A stretch of DNA of 64,000 nucleotides from Microbacterium thalli (GTDB lineage: Bacteria; Actinomycetota; Actinomycetes; Actinomycetales; Microbacteriaceae): the NCBI RefSeq assembly GCF_028737325.1, contig NZ_JAQZCH010000001.1:664732-728731 (forward strand), written 5' to 3'. Positions 17,772 to 28,169 of this stretch are shown here, piece by piece. The position numbers and the translations under genes were made by a program. Numbering within the stretch: the stretch's first letter is position 1; the number at the start of each line of letters is the position of its first letter. The notes beneath the pieces are model-generated. The model made no database searches. It was not told where the DNA came from and saw only the letters and a list, made by a program, of their open reading frames with translations.

Positions 17772-18179
17772 ACCCATAGCGACGACCGTTTCGACATCGC
17801 CGCGCCGCATCGCGAACTGCTCGACCAGGTGCTCGACAAGTGGTCACTCGCGGTGCTGAACGAGCTGTGCGCGCAGCCGGCGCGGTTCAGTGCGTTGCGG
17901 CGTGCCATCCCCGCGGTCACCCAGAAGTCGCTCACCGCGACGCTTCGCCGACTCGAGCGCAACGGGATCGTCGAACGCGTCGTTCTGGGAACCCGGCCGG
18001 TAGCGGTCGAGTACCGCATCACCGCGCTCGGCAAGACGCTACGCCCGCCCGTCGACATCATCCTCAACTGGATCGAGGCGTACCTGCCGAGCATCGAGGA
18101 CGCCCGGCGGCGCTTCGACGAGGCGATGGACGGGCCGTCCTCGACGCAGGAGTATGAGGCCGGGGAGCGGATGGCGTGA
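17757..18179 (+). CDS. HxlR family transcriptional regulator
   Basis: A 140-residue winged-helix regulator. The core reads LLDQVLDKWSLAVLNELC, RFSALRRAIPAVTQKSLTATLRRLERNGIVER and VEYRITALGKTL, matching HxlR/YodB proteins that sense aldehydes, quinones or diamide. It lacks the redox cysteine near residue 6 of YodB; the only Cys is in NELCAQP. The GTG at 17757 is preferred over the ATG at 17712 because the shorter form begins near the usual family N-terminus. Divergent RidA is the likely target. Confidence 0.87.
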   Translation: MTDTATHSDDRFDIAAPHRELLDQVLDKWSLAVLNELCAQPARFSALRRAIPAVTQKSLTATLRRLERNGIVERVVLGTRPVAVEYRITALGKTLRPPVDIILNWIEAYLPSIEDARRRFDEAMDGPSSTQEYEAGERMA

Positions 18180-18421
18180 GCGAAGACGACTTCGGGCGTC
18201 GACCGGCCGCTCTCCCCGAGGGTGCGCACCGCGCACGGCCCGCACTGGCTCGTTGGACTCGTGCGACGGCCGCCATCGCCTGCGTCGTTGCCGGCGCGGT
18301 GCTCGTTATTCGGGGACTGGCGGCGGGCGACACCCTGTGGCTCTGGCTCGGCGTCGGGTTGCTGGTCCTCGGAACCAGCGGTGTGTTCGCCGCGATGTGG
18401 ATGTTCCGCCGCGGGCTCTGA
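18176..18421 (+). CDS. small two-helix membrane protein
   Basis: An 81-residue protein with two hydrophobic segments (about 30-47 and 53-75) and a polar start. It is unrelated to families I know. The GTG start overlaps the HxlR stop (GTGA), so it is translated with the regulator. Confidence 0.65.
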   Translation: MSEDDFGRRPAALPEGAHRARPALARWTRATAAIACVVAGAVLVIRGLAAGDTLWLWLGVGLLVLGTSGVFAAMWMFRRGL

Positions 18422-18464
18422 CGGTCAGGCCCGGATGCCGCCGACCACGTCGTGAGCCGGCGGG

Positions 18465-18857
18465 CTACTCGTCATGCTTGCCGAACGTGGTCGGGTCGAC
18501 GGGTCGCTTCGCTTTCGGGAGGCGTTCGACCACCAGCAGGTACGAGTCGGTGACGAGGTCTTCGACGAGTTCCGCATCGATCGACGGCCCGCTGCGGACG
18601 GTGATCCAGTGCTTCTTGTTCATGTGATAGCCCGGGGAGATCTCGGGTAGCGCCTCGCAGAGCATCTGGCCGTCCGCGGGGTCCACTTTGACGGTGGTGA
18701 GCGGTTCGCCTCGCAGCGCGGTCTGGAGCAGGAACACTTTGCCTCCGACCTTCCAGACGTCCCACTCGGGGCCGAAGGGGTAGGAGAGCTCGGCCCCGGG
18801 AAGAGTCCCGGCCCGGGCCGCGGCGACCTGGTGCAGCTGCTCGCCGTCCACCGTCAT
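18465..18857 (-). CDS. MmcQ/YjbR family DNA-binding-fold protein
   Basis: A 130-residue protein of the MmcQ/YjbR family (CyaY-like fold). Marks are PGAELSYPFGPEWDVWKVGGKVFLL and PGYHMNKKHWITV. The biochemical function of the family is not settled; DNA binding has been proposed. It is translated right after the 124-residue protein upstream (ATGA overlap at 18854-18857), forming a two-gene operon. Confidence 0.88.
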   Translation of the reverse strand: MTVDGEQLHQVAAARAGTLPGAELSYPFGPEWDVWKVGGKVFLLQTALRGEPLTTVKVDPADGQMLCEALPEISPGYHMNKKHWITVRSGPSIDAELVEDLVTDSYLLVVERLPKAKRPVDPTTFGKHDE

Positions 18858-19228
18858 GCCTCCGATTCCTTCGTATCTGGTGACGACGCGAGCGCGGGAA
18901 ACTCGGCGAACGGCTCGTCGCCGTGAGGCGCCAGTTCGAGATAGCTGAGCTGCCCTCGGTCGACGAAGAGCAGGAGCGTCGCGCCGGGGATCTCGGCGCT
19001 CAGCACGGTTCGGACCTCGATGTCCCTGGAGGGCGAAGCGTCGCCGATCAGCTGGATGGACGGGCAGGTGCCGCAGCTGCAGGCTTCGCCCGCCTTCGCC
19101 CTGGTGAGGCGCTCGCGCAGGTGGTCCCGCTCGTCGGTCCCGAGCGCCGGGTCGCCCGGCAACGGGTCACCGTTGTCGATGAGGAACGTCGCCACCGAAC
19201 GTTCGCGCTGCGTGAGCTCTCTCCCCAT
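18854..19228 (-). CDS. hypothetical protein with CSCGTC motif
   Basis: A 124-residue cytoplasmic protein that I do not recognise. A three-cysteine cluster CSCGTCPS lies near residue 50, suggesting a metal site or redox group, followed by a beta-rich half with LLLFVDRGQLSYLEL. The ATG has TACCGT 6 nt upstream (leaderless promoter). It overlaps the MmcQ/YjbR gene, so the two may work together. Confidence 0.7.
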   Translation of the reverse strand: MGRELTQRERSVATFLIDNGDPLPGDPALGTDERDHLRERLTRAKAGEACSCGTCPSIQLIGDASPSRDIEVRTVLSAEIPGATLLLFVDRGQLSYLELAPHGDEPFAEFPALASSPDTKESEA

Positions 19229-19234
19229 GGCGCC

Positions 19235-19240
19235 ACGGTA
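19235..19240 (-). promoter_or_regulatory. -10 element TACCGT of a predicted leaderless promoter
   Basis: TACCGT, 6 nt GGCGCC, then the ATG at 19228 on the minus strand. It heads the CSCGTC-protein/MmcQ operon. Confidence 0.5.
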
Positions 19241-19257
19241 CAGCGATGCGCGGCGGC

Positions 19258-19263
19258 TAGAGT
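19258..19263 (+). promoter_or_regulatory. -10 element TAGAGT of a predicted leaderless promoter
   Basis: TAGAGT, 6 nt, then the ATG at 19270. It is back to back with the minus-strand promoter at 19235-19240. Confidence 0.5.
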
Positions 19264-19269
19264 CGCGTC

Positions 19270-19488
19270 ATGACACGAGGGCAGCGCGCCGCCGGTATCG
19301 CATTCGCCTCGCTGATCGCGGTCGCCGGCCTGATCCTGCTCATCTTCGTTCCTTCCGGCGAAGGCCCCGATCGGGGACTCTTCGGCGCGCTCGACGCAGA
19401 GGGGAAGATGCTCGGCCTGCTCGCGTTCCTGTCGTCCCTGGTCATGATCGGCGTCTTCGCCTTCTCCCGCCGCGGCAACCGGTCATAG
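19270..19488 (+). CDS. small two-helix membrane protein
   Basis: A 72-residue protein with hydrophobic segments at about 7-26 and 48-66. No family is recognised. A predicted leaderless promoter directly precedes the ATG, which supports it as a real gene. Confidence 0.6.
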   Translation: MTRGQRAAGIAFASLIAVAGLILLIFVPSGEGPDRGLFGALDAEGKMLGLLAFLSSLVMIGVFAFSRRGNRS

Positions 19489-19524
19489 CGTGTCGACCGG
19501 TGCGCCAGGGCGGGGGCCCGTCTC

Positions 19525-19914
19525 ATGGAGATGACGCTCAGTGACGGTGAATGGGCGCAACGGGCCGACACCTGGGGCGTCGTGGTTCTCAGCGTCATCG
19601 TGGCCGTGCTCTTTCCCGTCGTGACGTGGCGGAAATCGGCGCAGGAGGACCTCCTCCGAGAGAAGGTGCTGCACTCGCCACGCGGTGGCGTTCTGACCGG
19701 GGTGAGCGTGCTCAGCGCGGTGCTGGTCGTCGCCGGCGCGCCTTTCGTCTTCCTCGCCACCCGATACGCCTTCGTGTGGGTGGCGGTCGCGCTGGTCGCG
19801 AGCGCGCTTCTGTCCGTCCTCATCTACGCGGTGCGGTACGTCCGGGTGCGACGGCTGATGGAGCGGGAGATCGCTCGGGAGCAAGCTCTACCGACGGCCG
19901 ACCGGGAACCCTGA
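19525..19914 (+). CDS. small membrane protein, three hydrophobic segments
   Basis: A 129-residue protein of unknown family with segments near 18-35, 58-78 and 80-103 and a basic cluster (RYVRVRRLMER) after the last. It lies 36 nt after the 72-residue membrane protein in the same direction and could share its transcript. ATG at 19525 is used; a second Met follows two codons later. Confidence 0.6.
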   Translation: MEMTLSDGEWAQRADTWGVVVLSVIVAVLFPVVTWRKSAQEDLLREKVLHSPRGGVLTGVSVLSAVLVVAGAPFVFLATRYAFVWVAVALVASALLSVLIYAVRYVRVRRLMEREIAREQALPTADREP

Positions 19915-19931
19915 TCTCACCAGGGCAAAGC

Positions 19932-19966
19932 AAAACCCCCGCCATGTAGAAGCTAGGCGAGGGTTT
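19932..19966 (-). terminator. terminator of the tRNA cluster
   Basis: On the minus strand AAACCCTCGCC pairs with GGCGGGGGTTT with one wobble, followed by TTGCTTT. It lies 28 nt after tRNA-Phe. Confidence 0.65.
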
Positions 19967-19993
19967 CTGGGCTGATTGTAATGATCAGCCGTG

Positions 19994-20066
19994 TGGCTCC
20001 GACGGGCGTCGATCCCGTGACCTCACGATTTTCAGTCGTGCGCTCTACCAACTGAGCTACAGAGCC
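19994..20066 (-). tRNA. tRNA-Phe (GAA)
   Basis: A 73-nt cloverleaf. The acceptor stem is GGCTCTG/CGGAGCC with a G-U pair, the D arm is GCTCAGTTGGTAGAGC, the anticodon loop reads CTGAAAA with GAA, and the T arm carries GATCGACGCCC. CCA is not encoded. It is last in a minus-strand cluster of Glu, Asp and Phe tRNAs. Confidence 0.97.
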
Positions 20067-20100
20067 GCATGGCGTCATGGAAGCCATGTCCTAGACGAAA

Positions 20101-20123
20101 GGCCCTCTGGAAACCAAAGGGCC
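20101..20123 (-). terminator. hairpin between tRNA-Asp and tRNA-Phe
   Basis: On the minus strand GGCCCTTTGG and CCAGAGGGCC form a 10-bp stem with a TTT loop, followed by TTTCGTC. It may cause partial termination or mark processing between the tRNAs. Confidence 0.55.
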
Positions 20124-20136
20124 CGTCGCTTTAGAG

Positions 20137-20210
20137 CGACCCTGACGGGACTTGAACCCGCGACCTCCGCCGTGACAGGGCGGCACGCTAACCAACTGCG
20201 CTACAGGGCC
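20137..20210 (-). tRNA. tRNA-Asp (GTC)
   Basis: A 74-nt cloverleaf with acceptor GGCCCTG/CAGGGTC, discriminator G, anticodon loop CTGTCAC with GTC and T arm GCGGGTTCAAGTCCCGT. CCA is not encoded. Confidence 0.97.
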
Positions 20211-20231
20211 ATGCTTATTAAGTTGTGGGAG

Positions 20232-20304
20232 TGACCCCAACGGGATTCGAACCCGTGCTACCGCCGTGAAAGGGCGGCGTCCTAGGCCGCTAAACGATGG
20301 GGCC
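20232..20304 (-). tRNA. tRNA-Glu (TTC)
   Basis: A 73-nt cloverleaf with acceptor GGCCCCA/TGGGGTC, discriminator A, anticodon loop CTTTCAC with TTC and T arm ACGGGTTCGAATCCCGT. It is the first tRNA of the cluster. CCA is not encoded. Confidence 0.97.
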
Positions 20305-20550
20305 GAGCGAACCCAGACCCGGGAGTCAAACGTTCACGCTTACCGAGGAGTAAGCATATGCGATCCCCGGCGGATGTGCGAATCGAGCGCGTGGCGTCCG
20401 GCTCCCGGGCGTGTCGGCGGGGCAGGATGAGGCTGTCATCGCTCCGGTCGCCGGCATATCTGCCGCCGGTGACTTCGTCTGCGCTTCTCGCTTGGGACGT
20501 GTGTTGCTACTGTGACCAGAGTTGCCCACGCGATATGGAGGATCACCCGC

Positions 20551-21990
20551 GTGAGATACGAAAGCCTCGAATCCCCCGAAGACTGCGGTTGCGCCCCGAC
20601 GCCCGCAGAGAGCAAGAAGCTGTCTCAGCTGATCTCGCGCCGCAGTGCGCTCGGTCTCGGCGCTGTCGGCTTCGTCGCCGCGACCGCGTTCCTGTCGCCC
20701 GGCATCCCCGCCGCCCTCGCCATCGAGGGCTACCCCTCGTGGGAGGACGTGCAGCGGGCTAAGGCGAACGAGCAGGCCAAGGGCGCGGAGATCGCCCGCA
20801 TCGAGAAGCTCATCGCTGATCTGACCGCCGACGTCGCGTACAAGCAGGCCGAGGCCGAGCGTCTCGGCCAGGAGTACGCGCAGGCGCAGGCGGACTTCGA
20901 GGATGCCGCGTACCGAGCCGACGCGTTGCAGGCCGAGGCCGACGCGCAGGCGGCCGTCGCGCTCGAGTCGGCCCGCCGCGCGGGCAAGCTCGCCGCGCAG
21001 CTGTATCGCAACGGCGGCGACGACACGAGCCTGCGGCTGTTCTTCTCCGACTCGGCAGCCAGCGCCGACGACCTGCTCGCGCGTCTGGGCACCATGGACA
21101 AGCTCCTGCAGGCCAACCGCGGCGTCTACACCGACGCCGTCGCCGCGCGCGAGACCGCGCAGAGCCTCAGCGACCAGGCCGGCGTGGCCCGCGACGAGCG
21201 CGACCGCCTGCAGAAGGAAGCTGCGCAGAAGATGGCTGCCGCACAGGATGCCGCTGCCGCTGCGCAGGCCGCCCTCGAAGAGCAGACCGCCAACATGGCC
21301 ACCCTCGAGGCGCAGCTCGCCGCGCTGAAGGACGAGACCGCGACCACCGTCGCCGGTTACCAGGCCGGCGTCGAGGAGCAGCGTCGCCGCGACGAGGAGC
21401 GTCGTCGCCGCGAGCGCGAAGAGGCCGCCCGACGCGCAGCCGAGGAAGAGGCTCGCCGCCAGGCGGCAGCAGCCGCGGCCGCAGCGGCCGCCGCCAACAA
21501 CAACGGCGGCGGTGGCGGCGGCGGTGGCGGCGGCGGCGGCGGTGGTGGTGGCGGCGGAGCCGGCCAGGTGCAGCCGTCCGGCTGGGTGCGTCCCGGTCCC
21601 GGGTACATCTCGTCGTGGTTCGGCAACCGCGGCACCATCTGCTCGAACGGCTACTGCACGTCGGGACACCGCGGCATCGACTTCGCCGGCGGCTGCAGCG
21701 CCCCCATCTACGCGGCAGCAGCGGGACGCGTCGTCTTCGCGGCGTACAGCGGCAGCTGGGGCAACTACATCAAGGTCGACCACGGCGGCGGGATCGTCTC
21801 GGCCTACGCGCACATCCAGAACGGCGGCTACAACGTCAGCAACGGCCAGTGGGTCTCGGCCGGACAGGTCATCGCCTACGCCGGCAACACCGGCGTCTCG
21901 CAGGGCTGCCACCTGCATTTCGAGATCTACCAGGGCGGCGTTCGCATCGACCCGGCGCCGTTCCTGCGCAATCGCGGCGTCTCGGTCTGA
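20551..21990 (+). CDS. secreted M23 (LytM-type) peptidase with coiled coil and poly-Gly linker
   Basis: A 479-residue exported cell-wall hydrolase. A twin-arginine-like signal (ISRRSALGLG, Arg30-Arg31, then a hydrophobic stretch to ALA) precedes a long Ala/Glu-rich coiled coil (about 65-310) like PcsB/EnvC proteins. Next is an uninterrupted run of 18 glycines (about 319-336), then the M23 domain. The zinc ligands are H373xxxD in GHRGIDF and HLH at 454-456. The coiled coil would hold the peptidase in check until division proteins release it. GTG 20551 is chosen because GGAGG lies 9 nt upstream; an earlier GTG at 20512 has none. Confidence 0.9.
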   Translation: MRYESLESPEDCGCAPTPAESKKLSQLISRRSALGLGAVGFVAATAFLSPGIPAALAIEGYPSWEDVQRAKANEQAKGAEIARIEKLIADLTADVAYKQAEAERLGQEYAQAQADFEDAAYRADALQAEADAQAAVALESARRAGKLAAQLYRNGGDDTSLRLFFSDSAASADDLLARLGTMDKLLQANRGVYTDAVAARETAQSLSDQAGVARDERDRLQKEAAQKMAAAQDAAAAAQAALEEQTANMATLEAQLAALKDETATTVAGYQAGVEEQRRRDEERRRREREEAARRAAEEEARRQAAAAAAAAAAANNNGGGGGGGGGGGGGGGGGGAGQVQPSGWVRPGPGYISSWFGNRGTICSNGYCTSGHRGIDFAGGCSAPIYAAAAGRVVFAAYSGSWGNYIKVDHGGGIVSAYAHIQNGGYNVSNGQWVSAGQVIAYAGNTGVSQGCHLHFEIYQGGVRIDPAPFLRNRGVSV

Positions 21991-22009
21991 TCCCGGCGCC
22001 GAGCGCGAA

Positions 22010-22051
22010 CGAGAAGAGGGGCGGATGTCGCGACATCCGCCCCTCTTCTCG
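22010..22051. terminator. 42-bp perfect palindrome, bidirectional terminator
   Basis: The 21-nt arms (22010-22030 and 22031-22051) are exact reverse complements with no spacer. The core is GGGGCGGATGTCG. It sits between the convergent M23 and ppa genes and must fold with a small central loop in RNA. Confidence 0.75.
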
Positions 22052-22059
22052 TCTGTACG

Positions 22060-22593
22060 TCAGAGCGTGGTGGGCGCTTCGCCCTCACCCTGCGTCTTGG
22101 TCTGGCCCTCGTGCTCCTCGAAGCGCTCGAACGCCTCGGACACCAGGCGCTCGGCCTCGGCGGCGCCGGCCCACTCGTCGACCTTGACCCACTTGTTGGG
22201 CTCGAGGTCCTTGTAGTGCTCGAAGAAGTGGCCGATCTCGTTCTTGGTCCAGTCGTCGATGTCGCCGACATCCTGGATGTGCGCCCAGCGCGGGTCCTTC
22301 GCCAGGACCGCGACGACCTTGTCGTCGCCGCCGGCCTCGTCGCTCATCTTGAGCACGGCGACGGGGCGGACCTTCGCCAGCACGCCGGGGTAGAGGTCGC
22401 GGTCGAGCAGCACGAGCACGTCGAGCGGGTCGCCGTCTTCGCCGAGGGTGTTCTCGAAGAAGCCGTAGTTGCTGGGGTAGCCCATGGGCGTGAACAGCAC
22501 GCGGTCGAGGAACACACGGCCCGTGCCGTGGTCGACTTCGTACTTCACGCGGCTGCCGCGGGGGATCTCGATGACGGCGTCGTACGCGCCCAT
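22060..22593 (-). CDS. ppa: inorganic pyrophosphatase
   Basis: Family I soluble pyrophosphatase, 177 residues, which hydrolyses pyrophosphate to drive biosynthesis. Conserved sites are YDAVIEIPRGSRVKYEVDH, the strand ending in YGFFENTLGEDGDPLDVLVL with three acidic metal ligands, and VGDIDDWTKNEIGHFFEHYK. The C-terminal 15 residues are an acidic tail. The ATG has GGAG 9 nt upstream. It is divergent from tilS, the usual actinobacterial neighbour. Confidence 0.97.
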   Translation of the reverse strand: MGAYDAVIEIPRGSRVKYEVDHGTGRVFLDRVLFTPMGYPSNYGFFENTLGEDGDPLDVLVLLDRDLYPGVLAKVRPVAVLKMSDEAGGDDKVVAVLAKDPRWAHIQDVGDIDDWTKNEIGHFFEHYKDLEPNKWVKVDEWAGAAEAERLVSEAFERFEEHEGQTKTQGEGEAPTTL

Positions 22594-22742
22594 ACCTGTG
22601 CTCCTTCGATAAGACGGTGGGATGCCGCGACCAGCCTACTGGCGCAGACGTGTCGTGCCGTATACAGGCTGAGCGTGGGTGTCGCCGCCCCGGACGAGCC
22701 GCGCGAGGCCCTCAGCCTGCCGACGGCACAGCCGCGCCCGGA

Positions 22743-22748
22743 TACCGT
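22743..22748 (+). promoter_or_regulatory. -10 element TACCGT of a predicted leaderless promoter
   Basis: TACCGT, 6 nt, then the GTG of tilS at 22755. Confidence 0.5.
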
Positions 22749-22754
22749 GGGCGC

Positions 22755-23756
22755 GTGCCGTCGCTGAACCCCGCCATCGCCGAGATCCGTCGCGCTGTCC
22801 GCGCCGCGCTGACCGGGCTGCCCGACGGCAGCACCGTTCTCGTCGCGCTGTCGGGCGGCGCCGACTCGCTCGCCCTGGCCGCGGCGACGGCGTTCGAGGC
22901 TCCCAAGCTCGGGCTGCGCGCGGCCTCGGTCACGGTCGACCACGGGCTGCAGGCCGGCTCGGACGAGGTCGCCCGCGCAGCCGCCCGCACCGCGGCGACG
23001 CTCGGGCTCGACCCGCTCGTCGTCCGGGTCGAGGTCCGCGCCGCCGGTGGGCCCGAGGCCGCGGCGCGCGAGGCCCGCTACGGCGCGCTGCGCGATGCGG
23101 CGCGGGATGCCGGTGCCGCGGCGGTGCTGCTCGGCCACACCCTCGACGATCAGGCCGAGTCGGTGCTGCTCGGTCTCGCGCGCGGCGCGGGCGCGACGAG
23201 CCTCGCGGGCATGGCGCCCGAGCGTATCGACGACGTGTCGGGCGTGCGCTGGCTGCGGCCCCTGCTCGAGGTCCGCCGAGCGACGACGGCCGCGGCGTGC
23301 GCCGCGGCGGGGCTCGAGCCGTGGCTCGATCCCCACAACACCGACGACCGCTTCCGCCGGGTGCGGGTGCGGGAGCGCGTGCTGCCGGTGCTCGAGGCCG
23401 AGCTGGGGCCCGGGGTGGCGGAGGCCCTGGCGCGCACCGCCGAGCAGCTGCGCGAGGACGCCCGGGCGTTCGACGACATGATTGCCGAGACGATCGAGGA
23501 CATCGTCGAGCCGGCCGAGGCGGGCATCGCGATCTCGGTCGCGGCGCTCGCGGCGAACCCGCCGGCCCTGCGGCATCGCCTCATCCGCCATGTGGTGCGC
23601 AGCGAGTTCCACGAGAGCCTGACGCGCGTGCAGACCCTCGAGGTCGCCCGGCTGGTCACCGACTACACCGGTCAGGGCCCGATCGACCTGCCCGGATGCC
23701 GCGCCCGACGCGTCGGCCGGCTCATCGAGTTCTCGGCGGGTGCGGGCGACGCCTAA
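22755..23756 (+). CDS. tilS: tRNA(Ile)-lysidine synthetase
   Basis: Modifies C34 of the CAU-anticodon tRNA-Ile to lysidine so that it reads AUA. The N-type ATP pyrophosphatase P-loop SGGADS is at 33-38, with VDHGLQAGSDE and GHTLDDQAESVLLGL after it. The 333-residue length is the short actinobacterial form. GTG 22755 is set by the leaderless promoter in front. Next to hpt and ftsH it forms a conserved actinobacterial gene block. Confidence 0.95.
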   Translation: MPSLNPAIAEIRRAVRAALTGLPDGSTVLVALSGGADSLALAAATAFEAPKLGLRAASVTVDHGLQAGSDEVARAAARTAATLGLDPLVVRVEVRAAGGPEAAAREARYGALRDAARDAGAAAVLLGHTLDDQAESVLLGLARGAGATSLAGMAPERIDDVSGVRWLRPLLEVRRATTAAACAAAGLEPWLDPHNTDDRFRRVRVRERVLPVLEAELGPGVAEALARTAEQLREDARAFDDMIAETIEDIVEPAEAGIAISVAALAANPPALRHRLIRHVVRSEFHESLTRVQTLEVARLVTDYTGQGPIDLPGCRARRVGRLIEFSAGAGDA

Positions 23757-23759
23757 ACT
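23754..23759 (+). promoter_or_regulatory. -10 element TAAACT of a predicted leaderless promoter
   Basis: TAAACT begins on the tilS stop codon (TAA) and is followed by 6 nt and the hpt ATG at 23766. Confidence 0.5.
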
Positions 23760-23765
23760 CGTCGC

Positions 23766-24317
<552 letters not shown>

Positions 24318-24394
24318 CGCCCCGCGGGCGTCCGGTACGCCCAAAACGAACGCACAGATCGCGCATAGTCCGCGCGGGGTAGCCTGATCGGACC

Positions 24395-26410
<2,016 letters not shown>

Positions 26411-26419
26411 GGTCGGGGC

Positions 26420-27010
26420 GTGGCCGTCGATCGCGAACGTGTCGCCGCCCTCGTGCGCGACCTGCTCGAGGCGATCGGGGAGGATCCCGACCGTCCGGGG
26501 CTGAAGCAGACCCCGCAGCGGGTGGCGGACGCCTACACCGAGTTCTTCGCGGGCGTGGGGGCCGACCCCGCGGAACCGCTCGCGCACACGATCTCCGTGG
26601 CGCGCGGGCCGGCGCCCGACACGCTGCCCTCCGGGGCGGTCATGGTGCGCGGCATCCGGTTCCGATCGTTCTGCGAGCACCACCTTCTGCCGTTCGCCGG
26701 TCACGCGCACATCGCGTATCTGCCGGGCGAGCAGGTCGTGGGTCTTGGCGCGCTGCCGCGGGTGGTCGACATCCTGGCGGCGCGGCCGCAGGTGCAGGAG
26801 CGCCTGGGCGAGCAGATCGCCGACACGATCGCCGGTGCACTCGACGCGCGCGGTGTGCTGGTCGTGCTCGACGCGGAGCACGAGTGCGTCACGATGCGCG
26901 GCGGCCGGCAGCCGGATGCCACGACGGTGACCGTCGCCGCCCGCGGGGCCTACGCCGAGCCGGCCGAACGGGCCGAGCTGATCGCGCTGATCTCGGGCGG
27001 CGCCGCGTGA
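26420..27010 (+). CDS. folE: GTP cyclohydrolase I
   Basis: First committed enzyme of folate synthesis: converts GTP to dihydroneopterin triphosphate. It has 196 residues. The zinc ligands are in FCEHHLLPF (Cys and His) and HECVTMRGG (Cys), and the substrate loop GLGALPRVVDILAARPQVQERL is intact. The GTG at 26420 is 9 nt after the ftsH stop. It begins folE-folP-folB-folK, each joined by a 4-nt overlap. Confidence 0.97.
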   Translation: MAVDRERVAALVRDLLEAIGEDPDRPGLKQTPQRVADAYTEFFAGVGADPAEPLAHTISVARGPAPDTLPSGAVMVRGIRFRSFCEHHLLPFAGHAHIAYLPGEQVVGLGALPRVVDILAARPQVQERLGEQIADTIAGALDARGVLVVLDAEHECVTMRGGRQPDATTVTVAARGAYAEPAERAELIALISGGAA

Positions 27011-27804
27011 CCGCGATCATGGGGATCCTCAACGTCACGCCCGACTCGTTCAGCGACGGTGGGCGCTTCATCGACGTGGATGTCGCCGTCGGGCACGGCC
27101 TCGCGCTGCGCGAGGCGGGCGCCGACGTCATCGACATCGGCGGGGAGTCCACCCGCCCGGGTGCGCAGCGCGTCGCCGCAGACGTCGAACAGGCGCGCGT
27201 CCTGCCGGTGATCGAGGCGCTGGCCGCGCGCGGCCTCGTCGTGAGCGTCGACACGATGAACGCCGGCACCGCCGCCGCGGCCGTCGCCGCGGGGGCCCGC
27301 ATCGTCAACGACGTCTCGGGCGGCCTGGCCGACGACGGCATGTTCGCAGCCGTCGCGCCGACCGACGCCGACATCGTCATCGGGCACTGGCGCGGACACT
27401 CCGCCGACATGTACGCCACGGCGCGGTACGACGACGTGGTCGGCGAGGTCGTCGCCGAGCTGCAGCAGCGGATCGCGACCGCCGCGGCCGCCGGCATCGC
27501 GCCGTCGCGCATCGTGCTGGATCCGGGCATCGGTTTCGGCAAGCGGGGTGAACAGAACTGGGGCGTGCTGCGTCACCTGGACCGCATCGTCGGTCTGGGC
27601 AAGCGCGTCCTCGTCGGCACCAGCCGCAAGGGCTTCCTCGCCGACGCGCTCGGAGCCGACCCGGACCAGGCCCGACGGGATGCCGCGACGGCCGTCACCA
27701 GCGCCCTGGCCGCCGAGGCCGGCGCCTGGGGCGTGCGCGTGCACGACGTCGCCGCGACGCGCGACGCGCTGGCCGTGCGGCGGGCGTGGCGGGAGGGCGT
27801 ATGA
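27007..27804 (+). CDS. folP: dihydropteroate synthase
   Basis: Joins para-aminobenzoate to dihydropterin pyrophosphate; the target of sulfonamides. It has 265 residues with the two signatures ILNVTPDSFSDGG (N-terminal) and DIGGESTRPGA, plus DPGIGFGKRGEQN and GTSRKGFL near the C-terminus. The GTG at 27007 overlaps the folE stop. Confidence 0.97.
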   Translation: MTAIMGILNVTPDSFSDGGRFIDVDVAVGHGLALREAGADVIDIGGESTRPGAQRVAADVEQARVLPVIEALAARGLVVSVDTMNAGTAAAAVAAGARIVNDVSGGLADDGMFAAVAPTDADIVIGHWRGHSADMYATARYDDVVGEVVAELQQRIATAAAAGIAPSRIVLDPGIGFGKRGEQNWGVLRHLDRIVGLGKRVLVGTSRKGFLADALGADPDQARRDAATAVTSALAAEAGAWGVRVHDVAATRDALAVRRAWREGV

Positions 27805-28169
27805 GCGATCGCATCACGGTGACCGGCATCCGGTCGATCGGCTATCACGGGGTCTACGAGCACGAGCGGCGCGAGGGGCAGGAGTTCGTCGCCGACGTCG
27901 AGCTCGAGCTGTCGCTGGCCGACGCGGCAGCGAGCGACGACGTGGCCGACACCGTCCACTACGGCGAGCTGTCCGAGCGCGTGGCGGCGATCCTGGCGGG
28001 AGACCCCGCCGACCTGCTCGAGACCGTCGCGGACCGCATCGTTCGAGCAGCGCTGGCGTTCGATCGCGTCGACGCCGTCACCGTGACGGTGCACAAGCCG
28101 CAGGCGCCGATCCCGGTGCCGTTCGGTGACGTCAGCGTCACCCTCACCCGTCGACGGGAGCACCGATGA
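27801..28169 (+). CDS. folB: dihydroneopterin aldolase
   Basis: Converts dihydroneopterin to hydroxymethyl-dihydropterin and glycolaldehyde. It has 122 residues, with the family opening DRITVTGIRSIGYHGVYEHER, VHYGEL and a C-terminal VTVHKPQAPIPVPFGDVSV. The ATG overlaps the folP stop (ATGA); a GTG 15 nt upstream is less likely. Confidence 0.96.
   Translation: MSDRITVTGIRSIGYHGVYEHERREGQEFVADVELELSLADAAASDDVADTVHYGELSERVAAILAGDPADLLETVADRIVRAALAFDRVDAVTVTVHKPQAPIPVPFGDVSVTLTRRREHR

Noticed and set aside
21505..21560. GGC/GGT array considered as a CRISPR-like or satellite repeat
   Set aside because: It is an in-frame poly-glycine linker with no spacers.
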